64,000 nt of DNA from JAGIBJ01 sp032119795 (GCA_032119795.1 JAUMFO010000008.1:124001-188000), one strand, 5' to 3'; positions 8,157-16,982 are shown, counted from the stretch's first letter. Numbers and translations: made by a program. Notes: generated by a model from the sequence alone, not told the origin.

Positions 8157-10199
8157 CTAGAGGTCTCCGCCGATCGCCACCGGCTTCAGGTCGACCTTGC
8201 CACGCAGCACGTCGAGCCGGTCGACCGTGACCTCCGCCGCGTCGCCCAGGTGGATCGCCCGGCCGCTGCTCGCAGCAGAGAGGATCGTCCCCTCGGGGTT
8301 GACCTCCCACCAGTCGCCACGGAGCGAGCGCAGCGGGATCATGCCGTCGAAGCCACTGCCGAAGTTGACGAACAGCCCGGCCGAGATGATCCCGGTCACC
8401 TCGCCGCGCCAGGTGTCTCCCCAGCCGCCGGCGTTGAGGTAATCGCGCAGGAGGAGCGCCTTGGCGATGCGGTCGGCTTCTCGCTCGACGCTCATCGACG
8501 CACGCTCCAGATCCGAGCAGTGCTCGGCGAGTTCCTGCAGGGGGTCGTCGTCATCGGCGTCGCGCGCGGAGCCCTCTCGGAGCCCCTTCGGCGCGTCCTC
8601 GGAGACCGGCCCGATCTTGGCCCGCCCCTGCTCGGCGAGCTCGAGCACGGCGCGGTGGCAGACGATGTCTGGGTAGCGGCGGATCGGCGAGGTGAAGTGG
8701 CAGTAGTGGCGGAGCCCTAGGCCGGCGTGGCCGACGTTCAGCGGTGAGTACGCCGCGAGTTTGAGCGCACGCAGGATCAGCAACGGCAGAGCGAGCTTGC
8801 CGCGGCCTGCGTTTCTCGCCGTCTCGGTGATGATCGACGAGCACTGCGAGACGATCTCCGCGGCCTGTGGCGGGGTGATCGATTCGGGCACCGGCGGGCC
8901 GGGGATGCCGAGCGAGAGCATCTGCTCGATCAGCCGCTCCGCCGCGGACCCCTCGGGCAGCTCGTGGATTCGGTAGAGCCCTGGGGCACCCGCGGCCTCC
9001 AGGATCCGTGCGACCTGCTCGTTGGCGAGCACCATGAGCTGCTCGATGAGCTTGTGCGACTCGGTGTGCTGGCTCGGGCGCTGCGAGGTGACCTGCCCCT
9101 GGGGGTCGAACTCGAACTCCGGCTCGGGGATGTCGAGCTCGAGCGCCTGCGGGCGCTGGCGCGTGAGGTCCTGCGCGACGCGCCGAGCGATGGCGAGCGG
9201 GCCCTTCCACGGGTCCTGCGCCTGCCGAGTGCCCTCGAAGATCTCGTCGACGTCCTCGTAGGTGAGGCGCATGTCTGAGCGGATCGTCGAGCGGTACACC
9301 TCGGCGCCCAGGCAGATGCCGTCGCCGACGATCATCTCGATCGTGACGGCGCGACGGGTCACGCCAGGAACGAGTGAGCAGGCGTCGTCGGCGAGCTGCG
9401 GCGGCAGCATCGGCGCGACGAACCCCGGCACATAGGTGCTGGTCGCGCGCTCGCGGCCGGCGCGGTCGACGATGCTGCCGAGCGGCGCAAAGCTCGTCAC
9501 GTCGGCGATATGGACCTGGATCAGCGCGCCCTGCGGGTGTTCGCTGGCCGAGATCGCATCGTCGAAGTCCTTGGCGGTCTTCGGATCGATCGTGAAGGTC
9601 GGGATCGCCGTGAGGTCGCGACGGCTCGCGGCCGCCGGGTCCGGGGCGAGCACGGCTTCGGCCGCGGCCTTGAGCGTCGCCTCGTCGTGGATCGGCGAGT
9701 AGTCACGCTCGCGCAGCAGCGCGGAGATCACGTCGGCGGTGACGTCGGCGCGGCCGAGCACCTCGACGATCCTCGGCACGTCGGCCTTGTCTGGCACGAC
9801 GAGGACGAGATCGCCCTCCTCCGCCCCGCCCTGGCCAACGACGATGCGATCGCCGCGGTCAAAGAACGGCTCGGCGACGAGGAACTTGCCCTGTTGGCCG
9901 ACGACACAGACCTTGCCGCCGTCGGCGCGCCGGCGCGGGCCGCGCTTGGTCGGCGTGCCGTCGTCGCTGCGCTTGGCGCGGTCGTCATGACCGCGGCCAC
10001 GGTGGAAGTCGCGGCCGTCCCCGCGGGCAGCGGGGCGCTCGCGGTCAGCGGCGCGCGCCCCCGGAGCGCCGTCATCAGAGAACTTCAGGTCGCGTGGGCC
10101 GCGACCGGTGCTGCCGGATCCACGGCCGCCGTGGCGGCCGGACTTGCCGGGCTTGGGCTTGGGGCCCTTGCCTTTGCCGGACTTGCCTTTGTAGCTCAC
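8157..10199 (-). CDS. rnr: RNase R/RNase II-family 3'-5' exoribonuclease
   Basis: A 680-residue processive exoribonuclease. A Lys/Gly/Arg-rich, disordered N-terminus of about 90 residues is followed by a cold-shock-like region, the RNB catalytic domain with its Asp cluster (PTFTIDPKTAKDFDDAIS), the HYCHFTSPIRRYPD motif typical of RNase II/R, and a short C-terminal S1 domain (GEVTGIISAGLFVNFG). The GTG start overlaps the S41 protease stop (GTGA), so the two are co-translated. With smpB just downstream, a role in mRNA clearance after trans-translation is likely (inference). RNase R rather than RNase II is suggested by the basic N-terminus and the smpB linkage. Confidence 0.9.
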   Translation of the reverse strand: MSYKGKSGKGKGPKPKPGKSGRHGGRGSGSTGRGPRDLKFSDDGAPGARAADRERPAARGDGRDFHRGRGHDDRAKRSDDGTPTKRGPRRRADGGKVCVVGQQGKFLVAEPFFDRGDRIVVGQGGAEEGDLVLVVPDKADVPRIVEVLGRADVTADVISALLRERDYSPIHDEATLKAAAEAVLAPDPAAASRRDLTAIPTFTIDPKTAKDFDDAISASEHPQGALIQVHIADVTSFAPLGSIVDRAGRERATSTYVPGFVAPMLPPQLADDACSLVPGVTRRAVTIEMIVGDGICLGAEVYRSTIRSDMRLTYEDVDEIFEGTRQAQDPWKGPLAIARRVAQDLTRQRPQALELDIPEPEFEFDPQGQVTSQRPSQHTESHKLIEQLMVLANEQVARILEAAGAPGLYRIHELPEGSAAERLIEQMLSLGIPGPPVPESITPPQAAEIVSQCSSIITETARNAGRGKLALPLLILRALKLAAYSPLNVGHAGLGLRHYCHFTSPIRRYPDIVCHRAVLELAEQGRAKIGPVSEDAPKGLREGSARDADDDDPLQELAEHCSDLERASMSVEREADRIAKALLLRDYLNAGGWGDTWRGEVTGIISAGLFVNFGSGFDGMIPLRSLRGDWWEVNPEGTILSAASSGRAIHLGDAAEVTVDRLDVLRGKVDLKPVAIGGDL

Positions 10200-11383
10200 T
10201 GCTTCACCGCGTCGATCGCAGTCTGCTCGGCCTCATCGACCTTGGGCGTGTCTGGATCATCAACGGCCTTCTTGTCTGGGGCGATGCCCTTGCCGCGGCT
10301 CACGTCCTGGCCCTTGGCCACCCCGGCACCGCCGAGGTTACGCCCCTTGGGCGTGTAGTACTGGCCGACGGTGATGTCCATCGCTCCACCCTGCGACAAC
10401 GGAATGATCTCCTGGAAGACGCCCTTGCCGTAGGTGCGGGTGCCGAGCACCTTCGCTCGCCCGCGATCTTGGAGGGCTCCGGTCACGATCTCGGCGGCCG
10501 ATGCGCTGTTCTTGTCTACGAGGACGGCCAGCGGGAGCTTGGGGAACGCGGGGTCGTCGCCGGCTTTGATCGTGTTCGTGTTGACGGCCCGCCCACGGGT
10601 CGTGACGATCGTGCCGCCCTTGAGGAAGAGGCTGGAGATCGCCTTGGCCTCGCTGACGAGCCCGCCCGGGTTGCTGCGCAGGTCGAGCACGACGCCGGTC
10701 GCGCCCTTCTTGACCATCGATTCGATCCCCGCCTTGACCTCCTCGTTGGCGTCGGTCGAGAAGCTGGCAAGCCGGACGACGCCGACCTTCGACTTGGCGT
10801 CGAAACGCGACTCCACGACCGGGACGCGAACCTCGGCGCGCTTGACCTTGCGGTCGATCAACTCGCCGTCGCGGCGAAGCTGCAGCGCGACCGACGTGCC
10901 CTCGGGTCCGCGGATTAGCGCCGAGCCAGCCTGAGTGCTGAGCCCGGCGAGCGACTTCCCGCCTGCGCGCACGATGATGTCGTCGCTCTGCAGACCAGCC
11001 TTCTCCGCCGGTGAGCCTTCGTAGACCTTGCCGATCTGCAGGCCGGCGTCGACCTGCTGGACCTCGACGCCGATGCCCTCGAACTTGGAGTCGGTGATCT
11101 CGTCGAAGGCTTTGAGGTCCTTCGGTGAGAGGTACGCGGAGTACTGGTCGCCGAGGCTGTCGACGGCGGCGCGCAACGCGGCCTCCTCAATCTTGCGGGT
11201 CGGCACCTCGCGGTAGTAGCGGCGGTTGAGCACGCCGAGCGCCTCGCCGACGACGACGTTGTCCTCGTTGACGAACGCGTTCTGGGCAAAGCCAGGGAGG
11301 CGATCGGGGTGGCCGCCGAGCCACATGCCGGCGGACAGGGCCGCCAGCACCAAAACAGCAAGGAGAAGTACGCGCCGGAACAT
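10196..11383 (-). CDS. S41 family C-terminal processing peptidase (CtpA/Prc type)
   Basis: A 395-residue secreted or membrane-anchored serine protease. An N-terminal hydrophobic segment (about residues 4-23) precedes a PDZ domain (about 100-175) and the S41 catalytic domain. The Ser/Lys dyad is visible: the nucleophile in KNSASAAEIV (about S295) and the general base in TYGKG (K320). These enzymes trim C-termini of exported or envelope proteins. The gene is separated from ftsX by a strong hairpin terminator but overlaps the exonuclease gene downstream. Its position next to ftsEX, which controls cell-wall hydrolases, hints at an envelope role; that link is inference. The tail after about 350 is polar and low-complexity. 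Confidence 0.92.
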   Translation of the reverse strand: MFRRVLLLAVLVLAALSAGMWLGGHPDRLPGFAQNAFVNEDNVVVGEALGVLNRRYYREVPTRKIEEAALRAAVDSLGDQYSAYLSPKDLKAFDEITDSKFEGIGVEVQQVDAGLQIGKVYEGSPAEKAGLQSDDIIVRAGGKSLAGLSTQAGSALIRGPEGTSVALQLRRDGELIDRKVKRAEVRVPVVESRFDAKSKVGVVRLASFSTDANEEVKAGIESMVKKGATGVVLDLRSNPGGLVSEAKAISSLFLKGGTIVTTRGRAVNTNTIKAGDDPAFPKLPLAVLVDKNSASAAEIVTGALQDRGRAKVLGTRTYGKGVFQEIIPLSQGGAMDITVGQYYTPKGRNLGGAGVAKGQDVSRGKGIAPDKKAVDDPDTPKVDEAEQTAIDAVKQ

Positions 11384-11420
11384 AGTCAGACGGCGCAGAC
11401 TACGTAGAGCAGTGTCAAAG

Positions 11421-11452
11421 CGGCGTCAGGACCTCGAGCGGTCCTGACGCCG
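11421..11452 (-). terminator. Terminator hairpin downstream of ftsX
   Basis: A perfect 13-bp GC-rich stem (11421-11433 with 11440-11452) and 6-nt loop lie just after ftsX on the minus strand, followed by CTTTG. It separates ftsEX from the protease-exonuclease-smpB run. Confidence 0.7.
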
Positions 11453-11469
11453 GTTGACGAAGTCAGTCG

Positions 11470-12357
11470 TTAGACCTTCAAGAACCGTCGGAGCGACAAG
11501 CTCGAGCCGACGGCTGAGACGAGGATCGAGGCGATCATCAGCATGGCTGCGAGGGCGGCGAAGCTGACGGTCGAGAGGCCGTTGACGACCGGCACATTCT
11601 CAATCGGACCCAGCAGGGCGGTCTTGGCGACGAGCAGCACGAGGATGGCCATCAGGCCGCCGAGGAAGCCGACGACGAGCCCTTCGAGCACGAACGGCCA
11701 GCGGATGAACCAGTCGGTCGCGCCGACGAGCTTCATGACCTCGACCTCACGCCGACGCGCGAAGAGCGAGAGGCGGATCGTGTTGCCGACGAGCAGGATG
11801 CTGGAGCCGACGAGCAATACGGCGAGCAGGCCCGCGCCGAGCTTGATCGAGTTCATGACCGAGAGCACCTTGGAGGTCTCCTTGACGGTCTTGACCTCTT
11901 CGATCTTCGGGTCGACCGGAGCGGCCTCACCGGCAGCGTTCGTCGGCGCGAGTGCGGCGACGATCACCGAGATCTTGTCGGGGTCATCCGGCGTGATGCG
12001 GAAGGCGTCGGGCAGCGGGTTGGAGCCGAGCACCTTGAAGGCCTCCGGAGAGAGCTTGCGCTGCTCCTTGATGGCGGCCTCCTTGGAGATGTACTGCACG
12101 CTCTTGACGTTGTCGGTGCCGACGATCAGCGCTTTGATCCGAGCGACGTCCTTCGTGGTGGCGTCGTCCTGCAGGAACACGGGCACGTAGACGCGTCCGC
12201 GGGTGGCATCAGCCGCAGCCGAGGCCATCTGCATCACCGGCACGAAGGCGCCGAGGACGAGCATCGTCACGAGGACGGAGGCCATCGCGGCGAACGACGG
12301 GACGGCGTTGCGGCTCAGCGAACGCCAAACCTCGCGGAGGAAGAAAGAGAGGTTCAT
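11470..12357 (-). CDS. ftsX: Cell division protein FtsX
   Basis: A 295-residue membrane subunit of the FtsEX complex, which couples ATP hydrolysis at the septum to activation of peptidoglycan hydrolases. It shows the expected topology: a short cytoplasmic N-terminus (NLSFFLREVWRSLSRN), first membrane helix, a large extracytoplasmic loop (about residues 45-165), then three membrane helices. The start codon overlaps the ftsE stop (ATGA), the normal ftsE-ftsX arrangement. A strong terminator hairpin follows. The partner hydrolase is not obvious; the only envelope protease nearby is the S41 enzyme downstream. Confidence 0.95.
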   Translation of the reverse strand: MNLSFFLREVWRSLSRNAVPSFAAMASVLVTMLVLGAFVPVMQMASAAADATRGRVYVPVFLQDDATTKDVARIKALIVGTDNVKSVQYISKEAAIKEQRKLSPEAFKVLGSNPLPDAFRITPDDPDKISVIVAALAPTNAAGEAAPVDPKIEEVKTVKETSKVLSVMNSIKLGAGLLAVLLVGSSILLVGNTIRLSLFARRREVEVMKLVGATDWFIRWPFVLEGLVVGFLGGLMAILVLLVAKTALLGPIENVPVVNGLSTVSFAALAAMLMIASILVSAVGSSLSLRRFLKV

Positions 12358-13277
12358 CGGTAGTCCTCCACGTCGAGGAGGTCAACATCTGCGGCGCCCT
12401 GGAGGTGGTCGAGGCGCTCGCGCACCCGGCCGACCTCGACGTCGCGCATCATCGCGCCGAATTCGTCGGTGGTCTGCTCGCCGGCGGCGTACATGCCGGA
12501 GGCCTCGTCGCGAACGACGCGGCCCTGGGCGATCTCGATCACGCGGCGGCGCATCTGGTCGACCATGTGGTGGTCGTGCGTGGCGACGAGGACGGTCGTG
12601 CCGGCGCGGTTGATGCGGTAGAGCAGCTGCATGATCCCGATCGACGTCTTCGGGTCGAGGTTGCCGGTCGGCTCGTCGGCCAGCAGGAGCGGCGGGTGGT
12701 TGACGAACGCGCGCGCCACAGAGACGCGCTGCTGCTCGCCACCGGAGAGCTGGTCCGGGTACTGGTGCAGTTTGGTGGAGAGTCCGGTCAGTCGCAGGAC
12801 GTCCGGCACCTTGGAACGGATCTCCTTGCGACTGGCCCCGGTGGCCGACAGCGCGTAGGCGACGTTGTCGTAGACCGTCCGGTTCGGCAGGAGCTTGAAG
12901 TCCTGGAAGACCACGCCGAGGTTGCGGCGGTAGTACGGCACGCGCTTGCGAGTGATCTCGGAGAGATCGCGGCCGGCGACGGTGATCGAGCCGGAGGTCG
13001 GCTCATCCTGCTTGGCGAGCAGGCGCATGATCGTCGACTTGCCGGAGCCGGTGGAGCCGACGAGGAAGAGGAACTCGCCGCGGCGGACGTTCAGCGTGGC
13101 ATCTTCCAGGCCAATCGTGCCGTCGCCGTAGTGCTTGGTCACGGAGCGCAGCTCAATGACGTTGCGCGGGTCGTGCGGCAGGGCGGCGCTACGTGCCGGC
13201 GGCCCGACGGGCTGCATCTGCCGACGCCTGCGTGCAGGCAGGCGGCGTGAGTTGGAGCTCTCGATCGAGGAAGCCAT
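12354..13277 (-). CDS. ftsE: Cell division ATP-binding protein FtsE, extended at both ends
   Basis: A 307-residue ABC ATPase. Walker A is GSTGSGKST, the Q-loop is FQDFKLL, the ABC signature is LSGGEQQR, Walker B is LLLADEPTG and the switch His is in VATHDHH. The FtsE-specific phrases RKRVPYYRRNLGVVFQDFKL and PNRTVYDNVAYAL are clear. FtsE is usually about 220-230 residues; here about 40 extra basic/Pro-rich residues precede the ABC domain and about 45 acidic/polar residues follow it. The ATG at 13277 is preceded by TACCTT at 7 nt, supporting the long N-terminus. It is divergent from the M16 protease and overlaps ftsX by 4 nt. Confidence 0.94.
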   Translation of the reverse strand: MASSIESSNSRRLPARRRRQMQPVGPPARSAALPHDPRNVIELRSVTKHYGDGTIGLEDATLNVRRGEFLFLVGSTGSGKSTIMRLLAKQDEPTSGSITVAGRDLSEITRKRVPYYRRNLGVVFQDFKLLPNRTVYDNVAYALSATGASRKEIRSKVPDVLRLTGLSTKLHQYPDQLSGGEQQRVSVARAFVNHPPLLLADEPTGNLDPKTSIGIMQLLYRINRAGTTVLVATHDHHMVDQMRRRVIEIAQGRVVRDEASGMYAAGEQTTDEFGAMMRDVEVGRVRERLDHLQGAADVDLLDVEDYR

Positions 13278-13284
13278 CGTTTGC

Positions 13285-13290
13285 AAGGTA
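13285..13290 (-). promoter_or_regulatory. -10 element TACCTT for ftsE
   Basis: On the minus strand TACCTT ends 7 nt before the ftsE ATG, without a Shine-Dalgarno: a leaderless start. It shares a 75-nt divergent region with the M16 gene promoter. Confidence 0.5.
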
Positions 13291-13317
13291 CAAGGGAACC
13301 CCCTGTGGACCCTCCAG

Positions 13318-13345
13318 TTGCACCGAGTGTTGCAACCGCTAGCGT
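13318..13345 (+). promoter_or_regulatory. Promoter of the M16 peptidase (TTGCAC-N16-TAGCGT)
   Basis: TTGCAC at 13318-13323 and TAGCGT at 13340-13345 are 16 nt apart. The -10 ends 7 nt before the GTG at 13353, which fixes that start and implies a leaderless mRNA. Confidence 0.55.
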
Positions 13346-13352
13346 GGACGCC

Positions 13353-14615
13353 GTGTCGATCGTCATCTCTTCCACGGCGGCGCCCAAGGGCCTGCCGATC
13401 CACAAGCTTTCGCTGCCGGGCACCCGCGCGCTCACGATCATGGTCGCCTTCGACGCCGGGTCCCGCGCGGAGCGCCCCGAGGAGAACGGCATTGCGCACT
13501 TCCTCGAGCACCTCGTGTTCAAGGGCGGCGAGAAGTACCCGCACTACCGCGACGTCAACGGCACGGCCGAGCGCATGGGCGGCATGCTCAACGCGTTCAC
13601 CAGCCAGGACCTCGTCGCCTTCCACATCACGGTGCGTGCCGAGCGCGCCCCCGAGGCCCTCGACCTCCTGACCGACTTCGTCGGCCGCCCGCACATCGAC
13701 GCCGACGAGCTCGACAAGGAGCGCGGCGTCGTAATCCAGGAGATCCAGCGCGCCGACGACCAGCCCTCGTCGGTCGCCAGCGACCTCATCGACCTCGCCG
13801 CCTTCGGTGATCATCCGCTCGGCCGCACGATCCTCGGCCCCGAGGAGCACCTGCGCACGTTCACGCGCGACCAGATCGTCGCCTTCCGCGACCGCCAGTG
13901 GGCTCCGAGCCGCGGTGGCGCCTACCTCGTCGGCAACCTGGAGTACCTGCCCGAGGACGCCGCGCTCGGTGAACTCTTTGACCGCTTCCCGGATCCGGCC
14001 AAGCCCGAGCCGAACCTCGGCATTCCGAAGCTGAACGCGCAGACGCTCGTGGAGAAGCGCGACACCAACCAGTCCCACCTGCGCATCGAGTACCAGCCGG
14101 TCATCGACGCCTCAAACGCCCGCGAGCGCGCGGCGCTGCGCCTGTACGGCTCGATCCTCGGTGGCTCGATGAGCTCCCGCCTGTTCGACGAGCTCCGCGA
14201 GCAGCGCGGCCTTTGCTACTCGGTGTGGGGCTACGAGCACGTCCACGGCGACGGCGCGACCCTCAGCCTCGGCGCGGGCCTGGAGTCCGGCAAGACGGTC
14301 GAGGCCTACACCCGGATGCGCGAGATCGTCAACGAGCTGCGCGCCGACGGCGTGACCGCCGACGAGCTCGAGCTGGCGCGCGCCTACGCCTCCGGCCGCC
14401 ACATCCTCGCGACCGAGTCCTCCGGCGCCGTCGCCCGCCTGGCCGCCAGCCAGTCGATCATCTTCGGCGAGGAGATCAACCCCGATCGCGTCATCGACCT
14501 GATCGACACGATCACCCTCGACGAGGTCAACGAGATCGCCTCGCGCGTCCCAGACGAGGCCGCAGTGGCCTGCGTCGGCCCGCACGAGACCAGCGAATTC
14601 GCCTGGAGCGCGTAG
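13353..14615 (+). CDS. M16 family zinc peptidase (pitrilysin/processing-peptidase type)
   Basis: A 420-residue zinc protease of the M16B type. The inverted zinc motif HFLEH (GIAHFLEHLVFKG) appears about 50 residues in, with the third ligand Glu in the ERGVVIQEI segment about 75 residues later. The C-terminal half carries the second M16 domain with the YSVWGYE...GAGLESGKT stretch, so both halves of the clamshell are present in a normal-length chain. GTG 13353 was preferred over an upstream in-frame TTG at 13281 because a -10 element lies 7 nt before it. No signal peptide is visible. Many actinobacteria carry a homologue near pnp; that context is absent here. Peptide substrates are unknown. Confidence 0.9.
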   Translation: MSIVISSTAAPKGLPIHKLSLPGTRALTIMVAFDAGSRAERPEENGIAHFLEHLVFKGGEKYPHYRDVNGTAERMGGMLNAFTSQDLVAFHITVRAERAPEALDLLTDFVGRPHIDADELDKERGVVIQEIQRADDQPSSVASDLIDLAAFGDHPLGRTILGPEEHLRTFTRDQIVAFRDRQWAPSRGGAYLVGNLEYLPEDAALGELFDRFPDPAKPEPNLGIPKLNAQTLVEKRDTNQSHLRIEYQPVIDASNARERAALRLYGSILGGSMSSRLFDELREQRGLCYSVWGYEHVHGDGATLSLGAGLESGKTVEAYTRMREIVNELRADGVTADELELARAYASGRHILATESSGAVARLAASQSIIFGEEINPDRVIDLIDTITLDEVNEIASRVPDEAAVACVGPHETSEFAWSA

Positions 14616-14695
14616 CTCCCGCGCGATGCACGGTGGCTCCCTGATCGACGCGGTCTAGGGGCCGCCTGCGATTGCTCCTGGGCTAGCGGGCTGCG

Positions 14696-15298
14696 TCAAG
14701 CTGGTGCGCGGAACGCGCCCACGAGCACGTCGATCGTGGCGTCGAACGCCACTCGGCTCGCTACCGGATCCTCGGCGGAGGCAATGGCCAGCGCCGCTTC
14801 GTCGATCGCGCCGAGGAAGACGTGAGCGAGCTGCCGAGCCGGCAGCTGGCGCAGCTTGCCCGTCTCCATCCCATGCACGAGCACGGCCTCCACCAGGCCC
14901 AGGCCGTACTTCATTCCGATCTCGCGCCACCGGGCGTGGCCGAGCACCGACGGCGCGTCGATCAACAGGATCTGGCGCAGCGCCGGGTCGGCAACCTCGT
15001 CGAGAAACGCGGCCGCCCCGGCCCTCAGCTGATCGATCGGATCCTCGGTGCTGGCGAGCGCCCCAGCCGCGATCCGCTGCGTGAGCGAGACCTCGGCCTC
15101 CTCCACGAGCACCGCGAGTAGCTCGGCCTTGTCGGCGAACTGGTGGTACATCGCACCGCGGGTCACCCCGGCGGCGCGCACGATCTCCTCGGTGCCCACC
15201 GCCGCGTAGCCGCGCTCCGCGAACAGGCCCGTCGCCGCGTCGAGCAGTTTCCGGCGCGTCGCGGCGGAGCGTTGAGCGTGGAGCGAGTGGTCGGTCAT
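14696..15298 (-). CDS. TetR family transcriptional repressor
   Basis: A 200-residue regulator. The N-terminal helix-turn-helix is typical (RRKLLDAATGLFAERGYAAVGTEEIVRAAGVTRGAMYHQF, split here by domain: helix 1, turn and recognition helix at about residues 14-52), followed by an all-helical ligand-binding domain. It is divergent from an alpha/beta hydrolase gene, with an inverted repeat in between that overlaps the hydrolase promoter. The straightforward reading is that it represses the hydrolase and itself and responds to a hydrolase substrate. The ATG at 15298 gives the canonical TetR length; a longer frame extends upstream through the operator and was rejected. Confidence 0.9.
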   Translation of the reverse strand: MTDHSLHAQRSAATRRKLLDAATGLFAERGYAAVGTEEIVRAAGVTRGAMYHQFADKAELLAVLVEEAEVSLTQRIAAGALASTEDPIDQLRAGAAAFLDEVADPALRQILLIDAPSVLGHARWREIGMKYGLGLVEAVLVHGMETGKLRQLPARQLAHVFLGAIDEAALAIASAEDPVASRVAFDATIDVLVGAFRAPA

Positions 15299-15372
15299 GA
15301 GCCATCGGCTCGTCGATGAGCACGAGCGCGGGCTCCCATCATGCCCGAGCGGCCGGGCTCCACCGCCGCAAC

Positions 15373-15420
15373 TTGACTTCCATACTGCCTGTACGTAGTT
15401 TGCATACAGGCAGTCTGTAT
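15373..15420 (+). promoter_or_regulatory. Promoter plus TetR operator for the alpha/beta hydrolase
   Basis: A -35 TTGACT (15373-15378) and -10 TAGTTT (15396-15401) are spaced 17 nt. Overlapping them is an inverted repeat: CTGCCTGTA (15385-15393) and TACAGGCAG (15405-15413). A second overlapping dyad, ATACAG-N5-CTGTAT, lies at 15404-15420. The site occludes the -10, as expected for repression by the divergent TetR. Confidence 0.65.
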
Positions 15421-15440
15421 CTATTCGTAGGAGCATCCGC

Positions 15441-16430
15441 GTGCCTCACGTCAGCGTCGCCAACCAAGCGTCCTCGTCCACCAACTCACCGCCCCGCATG
15501 ACTGGTCGAGCTGGCCTGCGGCGGTGGCAGGCCGCCCGGCGAGCCGCGAGACGGTCCAACCCGGCGCCGATCTGTGCTCCGCCGTTGGCCGACGCGACCG
15601 AGGAACTCCTGCAGATGTCGGCGGGCCCCCTGCGCGTCCGGACGCTGGGCGACGGCCCGCCGGTGCTCTTCGTCCATGGGCTCCTCGTCGACGGCAGCGT
15701 GTGGAACGCGACGGCCGAGCCGCTCGCTCGCGACTTCCGCTGCGTCATCCCAGACCTGCCGCTGGGTTCCCACCGACATCCGATGCGTGCCGACGCCGAC
15801 CTCACTGGCGACGGCCTCGCCGCCTTGCTGGACGAACTCCTGGAGCGACTGGACCTCACCGACGTGACGGTCGTCGCCAACGACTCGGGCGGAGCCATCA
15901 CCCAGCTCTGGATGGCCGGCGGCGCGCCGCGCGTCGGCCGCGTGGTGCTCGCCACCGTCGACGCGTTCGAGAACTTCCCGCCGCCCGGGTTCGCGATCTA
16001 CCCACGAATCGCTGCCTCGCCGACGGCGCTGCGCGCCGCGATGAATCTCATGCGGAGTCGGTTCCTGCGCCACCAGCCGATCACGTACGGCCTGCTCACG
16101 CACCGCCGCGTCGACGACGCACTGGTCCGTTCGTGGGTTCGGCCGGCGATCGAGCAGGCCGGGATCCGCCGTGATCTCCGCGCGTTTCTGCGCGGCGTTC
16201 ACCGGACGACACTCCTCGACGCCGAGGACCGGATCGCGGCGTTCGACCGCCCCGTCCTGCTGGCCTGGGCGCCCGAGCAACGGTGGTTCCCGGTCGAGCA
16301 CGCCGACCGCCTGGCAGCACTGCTAACGAACGCCCGCGTGGCCGAGATCCACGGCAGCGGGGCGTTCCCACAGCTCGACCAGCCCGAGCAGCTCGCCCGG
16401 GAGGTCGCCGCGTTTGCGTCGGCAACGTAG
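15441..16430 (+). CDS. Alpha/beta-hydrolase fold protein with Asp at the nucleophile elbow
   Basis: A 329-residue protein. After about 60 polar residues the fold begins (LRVRTLGDGPPVLFVHG, oxyanion HG at 79-80). The nucleophile elbow reads VVANDSGGAIT, placing Asp148 where haloalkane-dehalogenase-like enzymes keep theirs; Ser149 is one residue later. Near the C-terminus, where the catalytic His normally precedes F-P-x-x-D-x-P-E, the sequence is GSGAFPQLDQPE, so that position is Ala308. The protein may therefore not be an ordinary esterase. The GTG start has a good AGGAG 7 nt upstream. Divergent TetR and operator suggest induction by a small molecule. Fold is secure; reaction is not. Confidence 0.8.
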   Translation: MPHVSVANQASSSTNSPPRMTGRAGLRRWQAARRAARRSNPAPICAPPLADATEELLQMSAGPLRVRTLGDGPPVLFVHGLLVDGSVWNATAEPLARDFRCVIPDLPLGSHRHPMRADADLTGDGLAALLDELLERLDLTDVTVVANDSGGAITQLWMAGGAPRVGRVVLATVDAFENFPPPGFAIYPRIAASPTALRAAMNLMRSRFLRHQPITYGLLTHRRVDDALVRSWVRPAIEQAGIRRDLRAFLRGVHRTTLLDAEDRIAAFDRPVLLAWAPEQRWFPVEHADRLAALLTNARVAEIHGSGAFPQLDQPEQLAREVAAFASAT

Positions 16431-16441
16431 GAGCGGGGCGA

Positions 16442-16846
16442 TCACCCGATCGGCGTGCAGAGCTCGATCAGAGTTCCCCAGGGATCGCGGATCCAGGCGA
16501 CCGTCTGGCCGTGCGACTGGGCGGTCGGTGGCGCCAGCACCGTGCAGCCGGCCTCGACGGCCGTGGCAACTGCCGCCTCGACGTCATCGGTGCTGAACGC
16601 GAGCTCGACGTTGGCCGGTTTGTCGGTCAGCGCGGGCCGGTGCGGACCACCAGGAAAGTTACCCTCCCCCAGCTCGTCGGCCGCGAACGCCAGCACGGTC
16701 GAGCCGGTGTCGAGTTCGCCATACGTCCCGTCTGGGACGGCGAACCGCTGCTTCTGACCGAACGCCTGCTCATAGAGCGCGAGCGCCGCCGCGACGTCAG
16801 GCACGTAGACGATCACCCAGGCGAGTTTGAGTGGTGTGGCAGCCAT
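16442..16846 (-). CDS. VOC (glyoxalase/bleomycin-resistance fold) protein
   Basis: A 134-residue vicinal-oxygen-chelate protein with two beta-alpha-beta-beta-beta modules: LAWVIVYVPDVAAALALYEQAFG at the N-terminus (split over the first strand and helix) and VELAFSTDDVEAAVATAVEAG in the second half, ending in the typical WIRDPWGTLIEL. Family members bind a divalent metal and act as lyases, dioxygenases or drug-binding proteins. The ATG at 16846 has GGAG well placed upstream. It converges with the alpha/beta hydrolase, 11 nt apart. Substrate unknown. Confidence 0.85.
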   Translation of the reverse strand: MAATPLKLAWVIVYVPDVAAALALYEQAFGQKQRFAVPDGTYGELDTGSTVLAFAADELGEGNFPGGPHRPALTDKPANVELAFSTDDVEAAVATAVEAGCTVLAPPTAQSHGQTVAWIRDPWGTLIELCTPIG

Positions 16847-16982
16847 GTGAGGGCTCCTTCCGAAGTGGCCTGGAACCCATCCTGCCGTCACCACGCCGCG
16901 CCGTCTTGTCAAAAACGGACGTCTTGCCGCTCCGACCCCCGGCTCTTGGCGCGGCTATCGCGCCGGGTGGCGGGTGGCGGGG

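Noticed and set aside
13278..14078. Possible 267-residue N-terminal extension of FtsE
   Set aside because: It is antisense to the M16 peptidase, and a promoter lies between.
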